From SIG350 sp964520895 (GTDB lineage: Bacteria; Bacillota; Clostridia; TANB77; SIG350): a stretch of DNA of 38,957 nucleotides. A program made the position numbers and the translations under genes. The stretch lies in the NCBI GenBank assembly GCA_964520895.1, contig CAZFOR010000008.1, positions 1-38,957 of the forward strand, written 5' to 3'. A model generated the notes under the pieces. That model did not search any database. It saw only the letters and a program-made list of their open reading frames with translations, and had not been told where the DNA came from. Every line of letters begins with the position of its first letter. Position 1 is the stretch's first letter. Below, piece after piece: positions 1 to 8,274 of this stretch.

Positions 1-2
1 CA

Positions 3-560
3 CATATAGGTCTTCAAGCAAGACTTATGTCACAAGCTTTACGTAAATTATCAGGTGCAATAAGTAAAACTAATACTGTTGCAATATTTATAAATCAGTT
101 AAGAGAAAAAGTTGGAATAATGTTTGGAAATCCAGAAGTAACACCAGGTGGAAGAGCTTTAAAATATTATTCATCTGTTAGATTAGATGTTAGAAAGTCA
201 GAAATGTTAAAACAAAGTACAGATGTTATAGGAAATAGAGTAAAAGTAAAAGTTGTTAAAAATAAAGTTGCACCACCATTTAGAGAAGCTGAATTTGATA
301 TTGTTTATGGTGAAGGAATATCTAAAGTAGGTAATATACTTGATATAGCAGTTAACTTAGATATAATAGATAAATCTGGTGCATGGTTTGCATATAACTC
401 ACAAAAAATAGGACAAGGTAGAGAAAATTCAAAACAATATTTGAAAGATAATCCTGAAATTGCAAAAGAAATAGAAGATAAAATTAGAGAAAACTATGGT
501 AAAGCATTTGATAAAGCATTAGACCAAGAATTAGAAGATATTGGAGAAACAGAGGAGTAA
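3..560 (+). CDS. recA: Recombinase RecA, C-terminal part (5' end outside window)
   Basis: RecA is the ATP-dependent strand-exchange protein of homologous recombination and the SOS co-protease. The reading frame is open to the left edge and begins within the core domain, at a stretch (HIGLQARLMSQALRK) matching the region just after loop L1. The Walker A half is therefore missing. What remains, about 185 residues, includes the conserved INQLREKVG segment, the DNA-binding loop L2 region (FGNPEVTPGGRALKY) and the C-terminal domain with an acidic tail, as is usual for RecA. The first ATG at 27 is internal, not the start. It ends 3 bases before the Nudix gene, so the two are probably co-transcribed. 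No recX follows. Recognition is from family sequence and is secure. Confidence 0.97.
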   Translation, partial: HIGLQARLMSQALRKLSGAISKTNTVAIFINQLREKVGIMFGNPEVTPGGRALKYYSSVRLDVRKSEMLKQSTDVIGNRVKVKVVKNKVAPPFREAEFDIVYGEGISKVGNILDIAVNLDIIDKSGAWFAYNSQKIGQGRENSKQYLKDNPEIAKEIEDKIRENYGKAFDKALDQELEDIGETEE

Positions 561-563
561 ATA

Positions 564-992
564 ATGAAAAAATATGTAGTAATTTTTCTATTTAATAAAG
601 AAAAAAATAAGATATTATTAATGACAAGAAAAAAACCACCATATATTAATTGTAATAATGGAATAGGTGGTAAAATAGAAGAAAATGAAACAGTCATTGA
701 TGCATGTATTAGGGAATGTTATGAAGAAATAGGTGTAAGACTTACTAATCCAGTACATCATGTTACACATACTTATCCTGAAACAGCTAAAACAAATGCA
801 GGTACACAGCTAAATGTATTATATGATTTTATTGATGAAATAGATATACCAGAAAATTATGAAGGAGAGTATAACTGGTATGATATAGATTTTGCATTAG
901 ATTTCAATAATAAAAAATTAGCTGGATATGCAAATATTGCATTACTTGTTAGAGAAATATTAATTAATGAAGGTATAATAGAATTTTACTAA
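564..992 (+). CDS. Nudix hydrolase, MutT/8-oxo-dGTP diphosphatase-like
   Basis: A small Nudix hydrolase of 142 aa. A complete Nudix box (G-x5-E-x7-REUxEExGU) lies at residues 36-58 with the REcYEEIGV core, so the Mg2+-binding glutamates are all present. Proteins of this type cleave nucleoside diphosphates linked to another moiety, often oxidised dNTPs; the exact substrate cannot be read from sequence. The start is ATG 564, with the ribosome site GAGGAG at 552-557 inside the end of recA, so it is translationally close-coupled to recA. A housecleaning role beside a recombination gene is plausible but is inference. A strong hairpin follows the stop codon. Confidence 0.88.
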   Translation: MKKYVVIFLFNKEKNKILLMTRKKPPYINCNNGIGGKIEENETVIDACIRECYEEIGVRLTNPVHHVTHTYPETAKTNAGTQLNVLYDFIDEIDIPENYEGEYNWYDIDFALDFNNKKLAGYANIALLVREILINEGIIEFY

Positions 993-995
993 AAC

Positions 996-1055
996 AAAAA
1001 ACTTCTTTTTTACACTGACATGTTTTATATTGTCAGTGTGTAAAAGAAGTTTTTC
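996..1055. terminator. Bidirectional intrinsic terminator
   Basis: A long hairpin has left arm ACTTCTTTTTTACACTGACA (1001-1020, one base bulged), a short TA-rich loop, and right arm TGTCAGTGTGTAAAAGAAGT (1031-1050). It is flanked by A-tract and T-tract. It lies between the convergent ends of the recA-Nudix unit and the minus-strand gene at 1086, so it can serve both. Confidence 0.9.
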
Positions 1056-1085
1056 ATATATGAGTATTTTTTTATATAATATATA

Positions 1086-1574
1086 CTAAATAGTTGGTGG
1101 TGATACATTTATATTATTAGGTGTTTTAGATTTTGAAACTTTATTAGCCTTAATTATAGGTATTGGGGTTCCATCTTTTTCATATAATTCAATATTGCCT
1201 TGTACAGTTACCCAAGTATTATCTGGAAAATCAGTACAATTATTGTACTTACATAAAAACCCTACAACAATTGAATCAGACTCACAACATACTATCATAT
1301 TTCTAGCTACAACAAATTCATCATCTGAAAAATTATCTGCTCTAAAAACAAAACCTGATGTTTCAATGGGGTTACCAATATATGTATCAGGAAAATCATG
1401 TATTTCTTTTAATATATTTGTATAGTTTTCACTGTCCATTATAATCAATTTATCATTTTTATTATATCTGTTTTCTGAAATAAATTTATATGCGAAAAAT
1501 GCGAAAAATACAATAAAGATTATACCTAAAATTGCAATAATAGTTTTTAGATTAATTTTAATATTTATAAACAT
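1086..1574 (-). CDS. Membrane-anchored protein resembling the C-terminal domain of YcgQ/DUF1980 (TIGR03943) proteins
   Basis: A protein of 162 aa with one N-terminal membrane segment (about residues 9-31) and an extracytoplasmic domain. That domain carries the pattern FVxAxNMIxCCxxD ... VGFLCxY ... WVTVxGxIE, with Cys at 96, 97, 108 and 113. I recognise this pattern from the C-terminal half of the YcgQ-type subunit of a two-component putative permease (DUF1980). The N-terminal half of that family and its permease partner (YcgR type) are absent here, so this is a stand-alone version. The start is ATG 1574, preceded by AAAGGA at 1584-1589; an upstream in-frame TTG at 1592 overlaps that ribosome site and is rejected. 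Function unknown; the Cys pair could bind metal or be redox active (inference). Confidence 0.6.
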   Translation of the reverse strand: MFINIKINLKTIIAILGIIFIVFFAFFAYKFISENRYNKNDKLIIMDSENYTNILKEIHDFPDTYIGNPIETSGFVFRADNFSDDEFVVARNMIVCCESDSIVVGFLCKYNNCTDFPDNTWVTVQGNIELYEKDGTPIPIIKANKVSKSKTPNNINVSPPTI

Positions 1575-1657
1575 AAAAAAACATCCTTTCAATTTACTAT
1601 TAGTACAATATATGATAAATATTAGAAAGTATGATATAAATTAAATAATTATATTTA

Positions 1658-1686
1658 TTGACATTTTGTTTTATATTAATTACAAT
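1658..1686 (+). promoter_or_regulatory. Sigma-A promoter for the DUF308 gene
   Basis: TTGACA at 1658-1663, a 17-bp spacer, then TACAAT at 1681-1686. It stands 25 bp ahead of the start codon of the gene at 1712, whose AAGGAGG site begins at about 1700. Confidence 0.8.
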
Positions 1687-1711
1687 AGAAATATATTAAG
1701 GAGGTAAAAGT

Positions 1712-2245
1712 ATGAATAAAGCGTCAAATTTAATTATGTTATTAATAGGTGTTATACAAATAATAATTGGTATGTTATTAATTTTTGCAAATATCGATTT
1801 AGTAACAATGATATTTTTAGTTACAGGTGTAGCTTTTTTAATTATTGGTATTGTACAAACTTTATTATTAATAATGAAGAAAAACGATACATCATATGGT
1901 GAATCTGGGTTTATTTCTGGTGCATTAAACCTAGTAATTGGACTTGTGTTAATAACAAAATCAACAGTTATTTTAGGAATTATTAATATAATAGTAGGTA
2001 TTTGGATAATGATTAATGGAATAACACAAATATCAACATCAATTACAGTTAAAAGACTAGGATTAAAATATTGGCCAGCAATCTTATTTATTGGTATACT
2101 TGTAACAGTGTTAGGATATTTATTAATTACAGCAGATGGACAAACAACAAAAGAATTAATTAATACATATATGGGCATATGTTTATCATTAAATGGTTTA
2201 GGAACAATACTTACAGCATTTTTCACTAAATCTAATTTAGAATAA
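1712..2245 (+). CDS. HdeD/DUF308-family integral membrane protein
   Basis: A hydrophobic protein of 177 aa with about six membrane segments arranged as repeated pairs (roughly residues 5-25, 30-54, 68-88, 90-110, 120-140, 150-172). Short repeated phrases such as IxGIxxIxxGIxLI are typical of DUF308 'short repeats' (HdeD-like) proteins. HdeD in enterics is linked to acid resistance, but most family members have no known function, and I assign none. The start is ATG 1712 with AAGGAGG 6-7 bases upstream and a consensus promoter just ahead. It ends 14 bp before the next gene's likely start, so both probably form one transcript. Its complementary strand is also open for a long stretch, which I treat as a shadow. 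Confidence 0.75.
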   Translation: MNKASNLIMLLIGVIQIIIGMLLIFANIDLVTMIFLVTGVAFLIIGIVQTLLLIMKKNDTSYGESGFISGALNLVIGLVLITKSTVILGIINIIVGIWIMINGITQISTSITVKRLGLKYWPAILFIGILVTVLGYLLITADGQTTKELINTYMGICLSLNGLGTILTAFFTKSNLE

Positions 2246-2246
2246 A

Positions 2247-2262
2247 AAGGAGGTTAACTATA
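2247..2262 (+). promoter_or_regulatory. Ribosome binding site that points to an ATA start codon
   Basis: AAGGAGG at 2247-2253, then TTAACT, then ATA at 2260-2262. The six-base spacing is ideal for ATA and far too long (18) for the first ATG at 2272. Confidence 0.55.
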
Positions 2263-3189
2263 AAAAAGGAAATGAAATTTTTTGTATTAGGAAGTATTTC
2301 TTCTTTTATATTAGGAGGAATTGTATATGGTACTACTCAACTAAAAGATGTGTATTTATCTCCATTTAAAATTATATTAAATGGAGCTGAATATAGTAAT
2401 GAAATTCCAGTTTTGAATTATGAAGGAAGAACATATTTGGCATTAAGAGAATTAGGAACGGTACTTGGAAATAATATAGATTTTATTGATGATAAAGTAA
2501 TAATAAATGACAAAGGTATAACAGAATTAGATATTAATAGTAATCAAGTTGAAAGACTTTATAATTATATACCTCGCTCTGTTAAAATAAATAGTCATGT
2601 TAAAAATGCATATCAATCAAAAAATATAACAAAAGAAGATTTAGAACTCGAATATTTATTAGCAAATGCGTTTGATAGATATTATGATAGTATAAATATA
2701 GATACTAAATATGAATGGGAGAATGAAAAAGAAAGTATAGGAATTGTAACAGAAACGTTTGAAGCAAAGGACTTACAAAAAATATGTAAGCAAATGTATG
2801 GAAAAGAATTAGAAAATTGTACATTTACTAAGTTAAATTGGTATTCAGCTTTTGAATATAGCAATGGAAAGTATGTAACTAGGTTTGATATTCCAAGTGG
2901 TATGGAAGGACCTGTTTATACAACATATTCAAAAAGAGTAAGGGCATATATCAAAGAAGATAATATATATATTATTGACAGATATTTATCTTTAGTTTAT
3001 GAAAATGATGTTGAAGAAAAATTTGACATATATACAAATTCACTTCTCGAAAAAAAAGTTGGAAGTATAGAAATTAATGATTCGGATTTTGAAGAAAAGT
3101 TAGAAGCTTTTAATATGCTAGAGTATATTCATACATTTAAAAAAACAGAAGATGGGAATTATTATTGGTATTGTACACAACCATATTAA
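2260..3189 (+). CDS. Secreted/anchored stalk-domain protein (copper-amine-oxidase N-like), probable ATA start
   Basis: A 309-aa protein (305 if the ATG at 2272 is used). It has an N-terminal hydrophobic segment (FFVLGSISSFILGGIVYG) and then a domain with ILNGxE ... PVLNYEGRTYLALRELGTVLG. That is the signature of the copper amine oxidase N-terminal-like 'stalk' domain common in Clostridia surface proteins. The remaining 200 residues are charged, Tyr-rich and unrecognised. The perfect ribosome site AAGGAGG (2247-2253) is 6 bases from an in-frame ATA at 2260, while the ATG at 2272 is 18 bases away with only a poor AAGGA two bases before it. I therefore favour initiation at ATA, giving MKKEMKFF. 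A role at the cell surface is likely; no enzyme motif is seen. Confidence 0.7.
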   Translation: MKKEMKFFVLGSISSFILGGIVYGTTQLKDVYLSPFKIILNGAEYSNEIPVLNYEGRTYLALRELGTVLGNNIDFIDDKVIINDKGITELDINSNQVERLYNYIPRSVKINSHVKNAYQSKNITKEDLELEYLLANAFDRYYDSINIDTKYEWENEKESIGIVTETFEAKDLQKICKQMYGKELENCTFTKLNWYSAFEYSNGKYVTRFDIPSGMEGPVYTTYSKRVRAYIKEDNIYIIDRYLSLVYENDVEEKFDIYTNSLLEKKVGSIEINDSDFEEKLEAFNMLEYIHTFKKTEDGNYYWYCTQPY

Positions 3190-3216
3190 TAAAAACTAAT
3201 TGTAATATTATATAAC

Positions 3217-3256
3217 AAAAAAGTAATGATATTTTATATTCTATCATTACTTTTTC
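3217..3256. terminator. Bidirectional terminator between convergent genes
   Basis: Stem AAAAAGTAATGATA / TATCATTACTTTTT with a loop of about 10 bases. It sits between the ends of the stalk-domain gene (+) and the PRPP synthetase gene (-), with A/T tracts on both sides. Confidence 0.88.
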
Positions 3257-3277
3257 TATATACACTTTTATAACTAA

Positions 3278-4369
3278 TTATATATTTTTAACTTTATTTA
3301 TTTTATCTAATATTTTATCTTTACCATTCATTAAAGGTGATATAGATTCATGATTGTTGTATGCATTAATTATATTTGCTATGAAATTGGAACAATCAAC
3401 CTCACAAAACCATTGCTGATTTTTTACTTCATCTGCAATATATGACAAATTAGTTGAATATACTTTGTTAAAATATCCTTTTGAATAAGCTTGATTAAAG
3501 TTATCTACACCTTTATCAAATAATGAATATGTAGTAATTAAATATATTTTTTCAGCACCACGTTTTTTTAATTCTTCAGCAACTTCTAACATTGATTGGC
3601 CAGATGATATCATATCATCAACGATTATTACATTTTTTCCATTGACATCTTTTCCAAGATATTCATGTGCAATAATAGGGTTTTTTCCATCAACTATTTT
3701 TGATAAATCTCTTCTTTTATAGAACATACCAACATCTGTTTTTAATATGTCTGCAAAATATCTTGCTCTATCCATTGCACCAGTATCTGGACTAATTACA
3801 AGAAGATTTTCAAAATCAATATTTTCGTTATCAATAAATTTATCTAAAATTGTATGAGTTGGATAGAAATTTTCGAAAGAAAAACATGGAGTTGCATTTT
3901 GAATATTTGGATCATGAACATCAAATGTAGTTATATTTTTTACACCTAAACTTTGTAATTCTTGAAGTGCAATAGCACAATCTAGTGATTCTCTGCCTTT
4001 TCTTCGGTGCTGCCTTGATGAATAAAGAAGAGGCATAATTATTGTAATTGAATCAGCTTGTCCCTTTATAGCAGAAATAGCTCTTTTAATATCTTGAAAA
4101 TGTTCATCAGGTCCCATATGATTTGTATAACCAAACATTTGATAAGTACAACTGTGGTTACCAATATCTGTTATGATATAAACATCTTTATTTCTAATTG
4201 TTTCCAGTATCTTGATTTTACCTTCTCCGTTATTAAACCTTGTTTGACTAATTGGAACAATGTAATCTTTTGTAGAATTTCTAATATCTTTTAAATGGTT
4301 GTTTACATTTTTACCTAATTTAGTACAGCCATTTAAAACTATTAATTTTAATGTATCATTTGAACTCAT
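3278..4369 (-). CDS. prs: Ribose-phosphate pyrophosphokinase (PRPP synthetase), long clostridial type
   Basis: Makes PRPP from ribose 5-phosphate and ATP for purine, pyrimidine, His, Trp and NAD synthesis. The family hallmarks are visible. They are SSRQHRRKGRESLDC in place of the usual YARQDRK region, DVHDPN, SPDTGAMDRA, the catalytic flexible loop KRRDL, and the PRPP loop VIIVDDMISSGQS. At 363 aa it is longer than the classical enzyme of about 315 aa and diverged in the N-terminal region, like a second Prs form seen in many Clostridia; a reduced-allostery variant is possible (inference). The start is ATG 4369 with AAAGGG about 9 bases upstream; a GTG at 4381 overlaps that site and is rejected. 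It is a single-gene unit facing away from dnaG. Confidence 0.88.
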   Translation of the reverse strand: MSSNDTLKLIVLNGCTKLGKNVNNHLKDIRNSTKDYIVPISQTRFNNGEGKIKILETIRNKDVYIITDIGNHSCTYQMFGYTNHMGPDEHFQDIKRAISAIKGQADSITIIMPLLYSSRQHRRKGRESLDCAIALQELQSLGVKNITTFDVHDPNIQNATPCFSFENFYPTHTILDKFIDNENIDFENLLVISPDTGAMDRARYFADILKTDVGMFYKRRDLSKIVDGKNPIIAHEYLGKDVNGKNVIIVDDMISSGQSMLEVAEELKKRGAEKIYLITTYSLFDKGVDNFNQAYSKGYFNKVYSTNLSYIADEVKNQQWFCEVDCSNFIANIINAYNNHESISPLMNGKDKILDKINKVKNI

Positions 4370-4515
4370 ATATTTAATCACCCTTTCTATATTATTTTCT
4401 AATATAAATATATACTATAATTTTAACAAAATCTAGTTAAAATGCAAAAATTTTAATAAAAGATGTTAATTGAAAAATATTGAAAATTATATAAAAAAAT
4501 TTATTTGATTTTTTT

Positions 4516-4529
4516 GTTGATATATCAAC
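4516..4529. promoter_or_regulatory. Perfect 14-bp palindrome in the prs/dnaG divergent region
   Basis: GTTGATATATCAAC is an exact inverted repeat. The 287-bp region 4370-4656 between divergent prs and dnaG-rpoD is otherwise AT-rich and holds no gene. I could not place a convincing sigma-A promoter there. The palindrome could be an operator; this is inference only. Confidence 0.3.
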
Positions 4530-4656
4530 GAATTATATTAAAAGGTTAATTTTATATAAATTTAATTTACATAATTGGAAGGATTTTTTTTGTTTTTGTC
4601 GAAATATTAATTATTGCAATAAGAAATATATAAATTTGTAATGTAGGTGAGAAATT

Positions 4657-6432
4657 GTGGCAGGTTATTCAGAAAACACTATACAAGATGTAATAAATAG
4701 TAATGACATAGTTAATATAATATCAGAATATGTTACTTTAAAAAGAGCAGGAAGAAATTATATGGGATTATGTCCTTTTCATCGTGAGAAGACACCATCA
4801 TTTGTTGTATCACCAGATAAACAGATTTATCATTGCTTTGGTTGTGGTGAAGGAGGAAATGTAATTTCCTTTGTAATGAAAATTGAAAATATTGAATTTA
4901 TTGAAGCATTGGAAAAATTAGCAATAAAAGCTGGTATAGAACTAAAACCAATAAATACTGGTTATGTTGATAATAATAAAGATGTGAAAGAAAAGATATT
5001 TAAAATTAATCAGGAAGCTGCAAATTATTGGTATAAAAATCTATACAGCACAAAAGGAAAAGTGGCATTAGATTATTTATATAAAAGAAAACTTGATGAT
5101 GAAACAATCAAAAAATTTGGTCTAGGATATTCAAACAATATAAATGAAATGTTTGAATATTTAAAATCCAAAGGATTTACTGAAAATGAAATATTAAAAA
5201 GTGTAATTGTTGAAAAAAAGGAAACAAGATATGTTGATAAATTTAGAAACAGATTAATGTTTCCAATTGTTGATACGAAAGATAGAGTAATTGCATTTGG
5301 TGGTAGAGTAATGGATGATTCTAAACCTAAATATATTAATTCACCAGATACTTTAATTTATAGTAAAAGTAGAAATCTATATGGATTAAATATTGTTAAA
5401 AAACAAAAACTGGAAAAGATATTAATAGTTGAAGGTTATATGGATACGATATCTGTTCATCAAAGGGGGATATCTATTGCAGTTGCATCACTTGGAACTG
5501 CACTTACAGAAGAGCAAGCAAGATTACTTAAAAGATATTCAACAGAGGTTGTAATTGGTTATGATGCAGATAGTGCAGGACAAGCAGCTACACTTAGAGG
5601 ACTTGATATTTTAAATAATGCAGGTTGCATAGTTAAAGTATTAAGATTAGATACTAATGATGTAAAAGATCCAGATGAATACATAATTAAATATGGTTCA
5701 GGTAGATTTAATAATTTGATAAATTCTGCAATTACATTAGTTGAGTTTAAACTACAAATCTTATTAAACAAATATAATATTGACATAGTTGATGAAAAGA
5801 TTAAATTTTTAAATGAAATGGCAGTGGTTCTTGCTAGTATTAATAATGAAATTGAAAGAGATGTTTATGTTAAACAAATATCTGAAAAAACAGGAATTAG
5901 TAGTGAACCGATATATGCACAAATAAATAAGATACAATTTAAGTTTTCAAATGATATGAAAAATATGCAAAAAACAAATTATATTAATATTAAAAAAGTT
6001 ACAAAAGATGATAATGTAATTGATAAATTAGAAAAATATTTAATTTTCCTATTACTAGAGAAAAACAAAGACATATATAACAAAATAAAGGAAAAGATAT
6101 CAGTAGAAGATATAACTAATGATAAATATAGAGGTATTATACAAAAGTTATATTCTTTTTATGAAAATGAATACAATGCAAATATTGATATAGTTTCATT
6201 ATTTAAAAATGATGAGGAAATACAAATTGTTACATCAACAATTTGCTTAGAATATAGTATTGATAATATTAATAAAATTATAAATGATTTGTACAAAAAT
6301 ATTCAGAAAAACAAATTAGAAAATGAAAAGAGTGAAATACTAAATAAATTAAAACAAGAAAATATAAAAGATAAACAACAAGAATTAGAAAAACAACTAA
6401 GTCAGATACTGATTAAAATTAATAAATTATAA
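4657..6432 (+). CDS. dnaG: DNA primase DnaG
   Basis: Synthesises RNA primers at the replication fork. It is 591 aa, the normal length. The N-terminal CHC2 zinc-binding domain has C39, H42, C60 and C63 (CPFH ... CFGC). The central TOPRIM catalytic domain has E259-GYMD and the metal-binding YDADSAG (D303, D305), and the C-terminal region is Lys/Glu-rich and helical, as expected for the DnaB-interacting domain. The start is GTG at 4657 preceded by TAGGTGAG. Its TAA overlaps the ribosome site of rpoD, giving the classical dnaG-rpoD macromolecular synthesis pair (rpsU is not present here). Confidence 0.96.
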   Translation: MAGYSENTIQDVINSNDIVNIISEYVTLKRAGRNYMGLCPFHREKTPSFVVSPDKQIYHCFGCGEGGNVISFVMKIENIEFIEALEKLAIKAGIELKPINTGYVDNNKDVKEKIFKINQEAANYWYKNLYSTKGKVALDYLYKRKLDDETIKKFGLGYSNNINEMFEYLKSKGFTENEILKSVIVEKKETRYVDKFRNRLMFPIVDTKDRVIAFGGRVMDDSKPKYINSPDTLIYSKSRNLYGLNIVKKQKLEKILIVEGYMDTISVHQRGISIAVASLGTALTEEQARLLKRYSTEVVIGYDADSAGQAATLRGLDILNNAGCIVKVLRLDTNDVKDPDEYIIKYGSGRFNNLINSAITLVEFKLQILLNKYNIDIVDEKIKFLNEMAVVLASINNEIERDVYVKQISEKTGISSEPIYAQINKIQFKFSNDMKNMQKTNYINIKKVTKDDNVIDKLEKYLIFLLLEKNKDIYNKIKEKISVEDITNDKYRGIIQKLYSFYENEYNANIDIVSLFKNDEEIQIVTSTICLEYSIDNINKIINDLYKNIQKNKLENEKSEILNKLKQENIKDKQQELEKQLSQILIKINKL

Positions 6433-6443
6433 GGAGTGATTTG

Positions 6444-7649
6444 ATGTCTAAGAAATCAGATAATACACAAGCTAAAAAGGATATGGCTGAATTAAAGGAA
6501 AAAACAATAAATGAATTAATTGAATATGGAAAAGAAAAAAGCACAATTAATCAGGCACTAATATTGGAGAAATTATATAAGTTACAAATTAGTCCAGATG
6601 AAATTGAAAAGCTTTATGATACATTTGAAAAAATGGGTGTAGAAGTAGTAAATGAAAAGGAAAATCCTGATATAATAGATATAACAGAATCTGATTTAAT
6701 TGAAAAAGTTAGTGATGATGTAGTATTAGATATTGATGAACCTGATTTTGAAGAATTAGAAAAAGTTGAAAAAGAAATGAAAATTAACCTTACTGATATG
6801 TCAGTTCCAGAAGGTATTTTTGTTGATGATCCTGTTAGACTATATTTAAAAGAAATTGGTAAAATACCACTACTTACATCTGAAGAAGAAATGACATTAG
6901 CGCTTGGCGTTTTAGATGGTGATGAATATTCTAAAAAGAAATTAGCAGAATCAAACTTAAGATTAGTTGTTAGTATTGCAAAAAAATATGTTGGTAGAGG
7001 AATGCTATTTTTAGATTTAATACAAGAAGGTAATATGGGATTAATTAAAGCTGTTGAGAAATTTGACTATAACAAAGGATTTAAATTCTCAACATATGCA
7101 ACTTGGTGGATAAGACAAGCTATTACTAGATCTATTGCAGATCAATCTAGAACTATAAGAATACCTGTTCATATGGTTGAAACAATAAATAAATTAATTA
7201 GAACATCTAGACATTTATTACAACAATTAGGAAGAGAACCTACACCAGAAGAATTAGCAAAAGAAATAGAAATGCCAGTTGAAAAAGTAGTTGAAATACA
7301 GAAAATTGCACAAGAGCCAGTATCATTAGAAACTCCAATAGGTGAAGAAGATGACAGTCATTTAGCTGATTTTATACAAGATGAATATTCTCCATCACCA
7401 CAAGATTTAGCATCATTTGCTCTTTTAAAAGAACAATTAGAAGAAGTATTACAAACACTTACACCAAGAGAAGCAATGGTATTAAAATTAAGATTTGGAT
7501 TAGAAGATGGTAGACCTAGAACATTAGAAGAAGTTGGAAAACAGTTTGCTGTTACAAGAGAAAGAATAAGACAAATTGAAGCAAAAGCACTTCGTAAACT
7601 TCGTCATCCTAGTAGAAGTAAAAAATTAAAGGATTATATGGATATATAG
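6444..7649 (+). CDS. rpoD: RNA polymerase primary sigma factor RpoD/SigA
   Basis: Housekeeping sigma-70 factor of 401 aa. A short region 1.1-like N-terminus is followed by an acidic linker. Regions 1.2-2 begin at DDPVRLYLKEIG and include LVVSIAKKYVGRG, DLIQEGNMGL and the -10 recognition helix FSTYATWWIRQAITR. Region 3 begins near RIPVHM, and region 4 has the helix-turn-helix TLEEVGKQFAVTRERIRQIE. The start is ATG 6444 with AAGGAG seven bases upstream; the TTG at 6441 is too close to it. It lies 11 bp downstream of dnaG. The many TTGACA/TATAAT promoters with 17-bp spacing in this window fit this sigma factor. Confidence 0.97.
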   Translation: MSKKSDNTQAKKDMAELKEKTINELIEYGKEKSTINQALILEKLYKLQISPDEIEKLYDTFEKMGVEVVNEKENPDIIDITESDLIEKVSDDVVLDIDEPDFEELEKVEKEMKINLTDMSVPEGIFVDDPVRLYLKEIGKIPLLTSEEEMTLALGVLDGDEYSKKKLAESNLRLVVSIAKKYVGRGMLFLDLIQEGNMGLIKAVEKFDYNKGFKFSTYATWWIRQAITRSIADQSRTIRIPVHMVETINKLIRTSRHLLQQLGREPTPEELAKEIEMPVEKVVEIQKIAQEPVSLETPIGEEDDSHLADFIQDEYSPSPQDLASFALLKEQLEEVLQTLTPREAMVLKLRFGLEDGRPRTLEEVGKQFAVTRERIRQIEAKALRKLRHPSRSKKLKDYMDI

Positions 7650-7656
7650 AATAAAA

Positions 7657-7706
7657 ATAAAAGAAATAATATTGGAGTATAAATATTCCAATGTTATTTC
7701 TTTTTA
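7657..7706. terminator. Terminator shared by rpoD and the convergent GtrA-like gene
   Basis: Hairpin with arms AAAAGAAATAATATTGGA (7659-7676) and TCCAATGTTATTTCTTTT (7687-7704), one mismatch, and loop GTATAAATAT. The right arm overlaps the last codons of the minus-strand gene. Confidence 0.82.
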
Positions 7707-8182
7707 AATACAAGTAATTTACTTAATAAATAGTTCAATACTATAACAACAATATTAAAGATTATTTTAGACAATATTTTATTAATAAATAATATATTTA
7801 CAAATAGTAATATCCCAAAAGTATCAATTATAAATGTAAATATTCTAGCTAAAAAGAAGCTACTTATTTGGTAAAATAATTCTTTTTTTGACTCTGTTTT
7901 AGCTTCAAAAACTATATTTTTATTTGTTACAAAAGCAAATAAAACAGCTAGTATAAAAGCTATTGTATTTGATAATGCGATATTAGTATTTATATCTGAT
8001 ATATTTTTAAAAATGTAATCACTGCATATCCAAAATATAAATATGTTTATTATAGTAGTAAGTACACCAAATACTAAATATAATATTACTTCTTTATTTA
8101 CAAACTTTTCATATAACTTGTTTATTAAAGGTATTTGAAATAGTTTTGTTGAAAGTAATTTTTCTTCTATTTTTTCTAACAT
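7694..8182 (-). CDS. GtrA-like four-helix membrane protein
   Basis: A 162-aa protein with four predicted membrane segments. It carries the motif NTIAFILAVLFAFVTNKNIVF, which I recognise from the GtrA-like family (PF04138). Relatives are thought to help flip lipid-linked sugars or to act in wall polysaccharide and teichoic acid decoration. Substrate cannot be inferred, and there is no glycosyltransferase next to it. I chose ATG at 8182 because GGGTGA precedes it by 7 bases; a longer form from ATG 8209 (171 aa) has no visible ribosome site. It lies downstream of the SpoIIID-like gene on the same strand but is separated by a terminator, so it is probably independent. Confidence 0.8.
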   Translation of the reverse strand: MLEKIEEKLLSTKLFQIPLINKLYEKFVNKEVILYLVFGVLTTIINIFIFWICSDYIFKNISDINTNIALSNTIAFILAVLFAFVTNKNIVFEAKTESKKELFYQISSFFLARIFTFIIDTFGILLFVNILFINKILSKIIFNIVVIVLNYLLSKLLVFKKK

Positions 8183-8235
8183 TTTTTTCACCCAAAGATA
8201 TTTTAACATATAATAAATATTAAAACAAGAAAAAC

Positions 8236-8267
8236 AAATCGGATTATATAATTATATAATCCGATTT
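8236..8267. terminator. Terminator of the SpoIIID-like gene (32-bp perfect inverted repeat)
   Basis: Arms AAATCGGATTATATAA and TTATATAATCCGATTT are exact complements with no spacer. On the minus strand it is followed by a T-rich run, as expected just after the end of the gene at 8275. Confidence 0.85.
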
Positions 8268-8274
8268 AATAAAA

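Noticed and set aside
1696..2226. Long open frame on the minus strand opposite the DUF308 gene
   Set aside because: It lacks a ribosome site, has a composition typical of an antisense shadow of a hydrophobic AT-rich gene (many Ile/Pro), and the plus-strand frame has a promoter, ribosome site and family match.
6441..6446. TTG start three bases before the rpoD ATG, and similar early starts at 1592, 4381, 18728, 25627, 29308, 31099 and 31690
   Set aside because: Each early codon overlaps or directly abuts the Shine-Dalgarno sequence; the later codon has proper 5-10-base spacing, so the later starts were used.
8236..8267. The 32-bp palindrome as an attachment or insertion site
   Set aside because: It is directly after the stop of the minus-strand gene with a T-rich run following, which fits a terminator; no integrase or flanking duplication is present.
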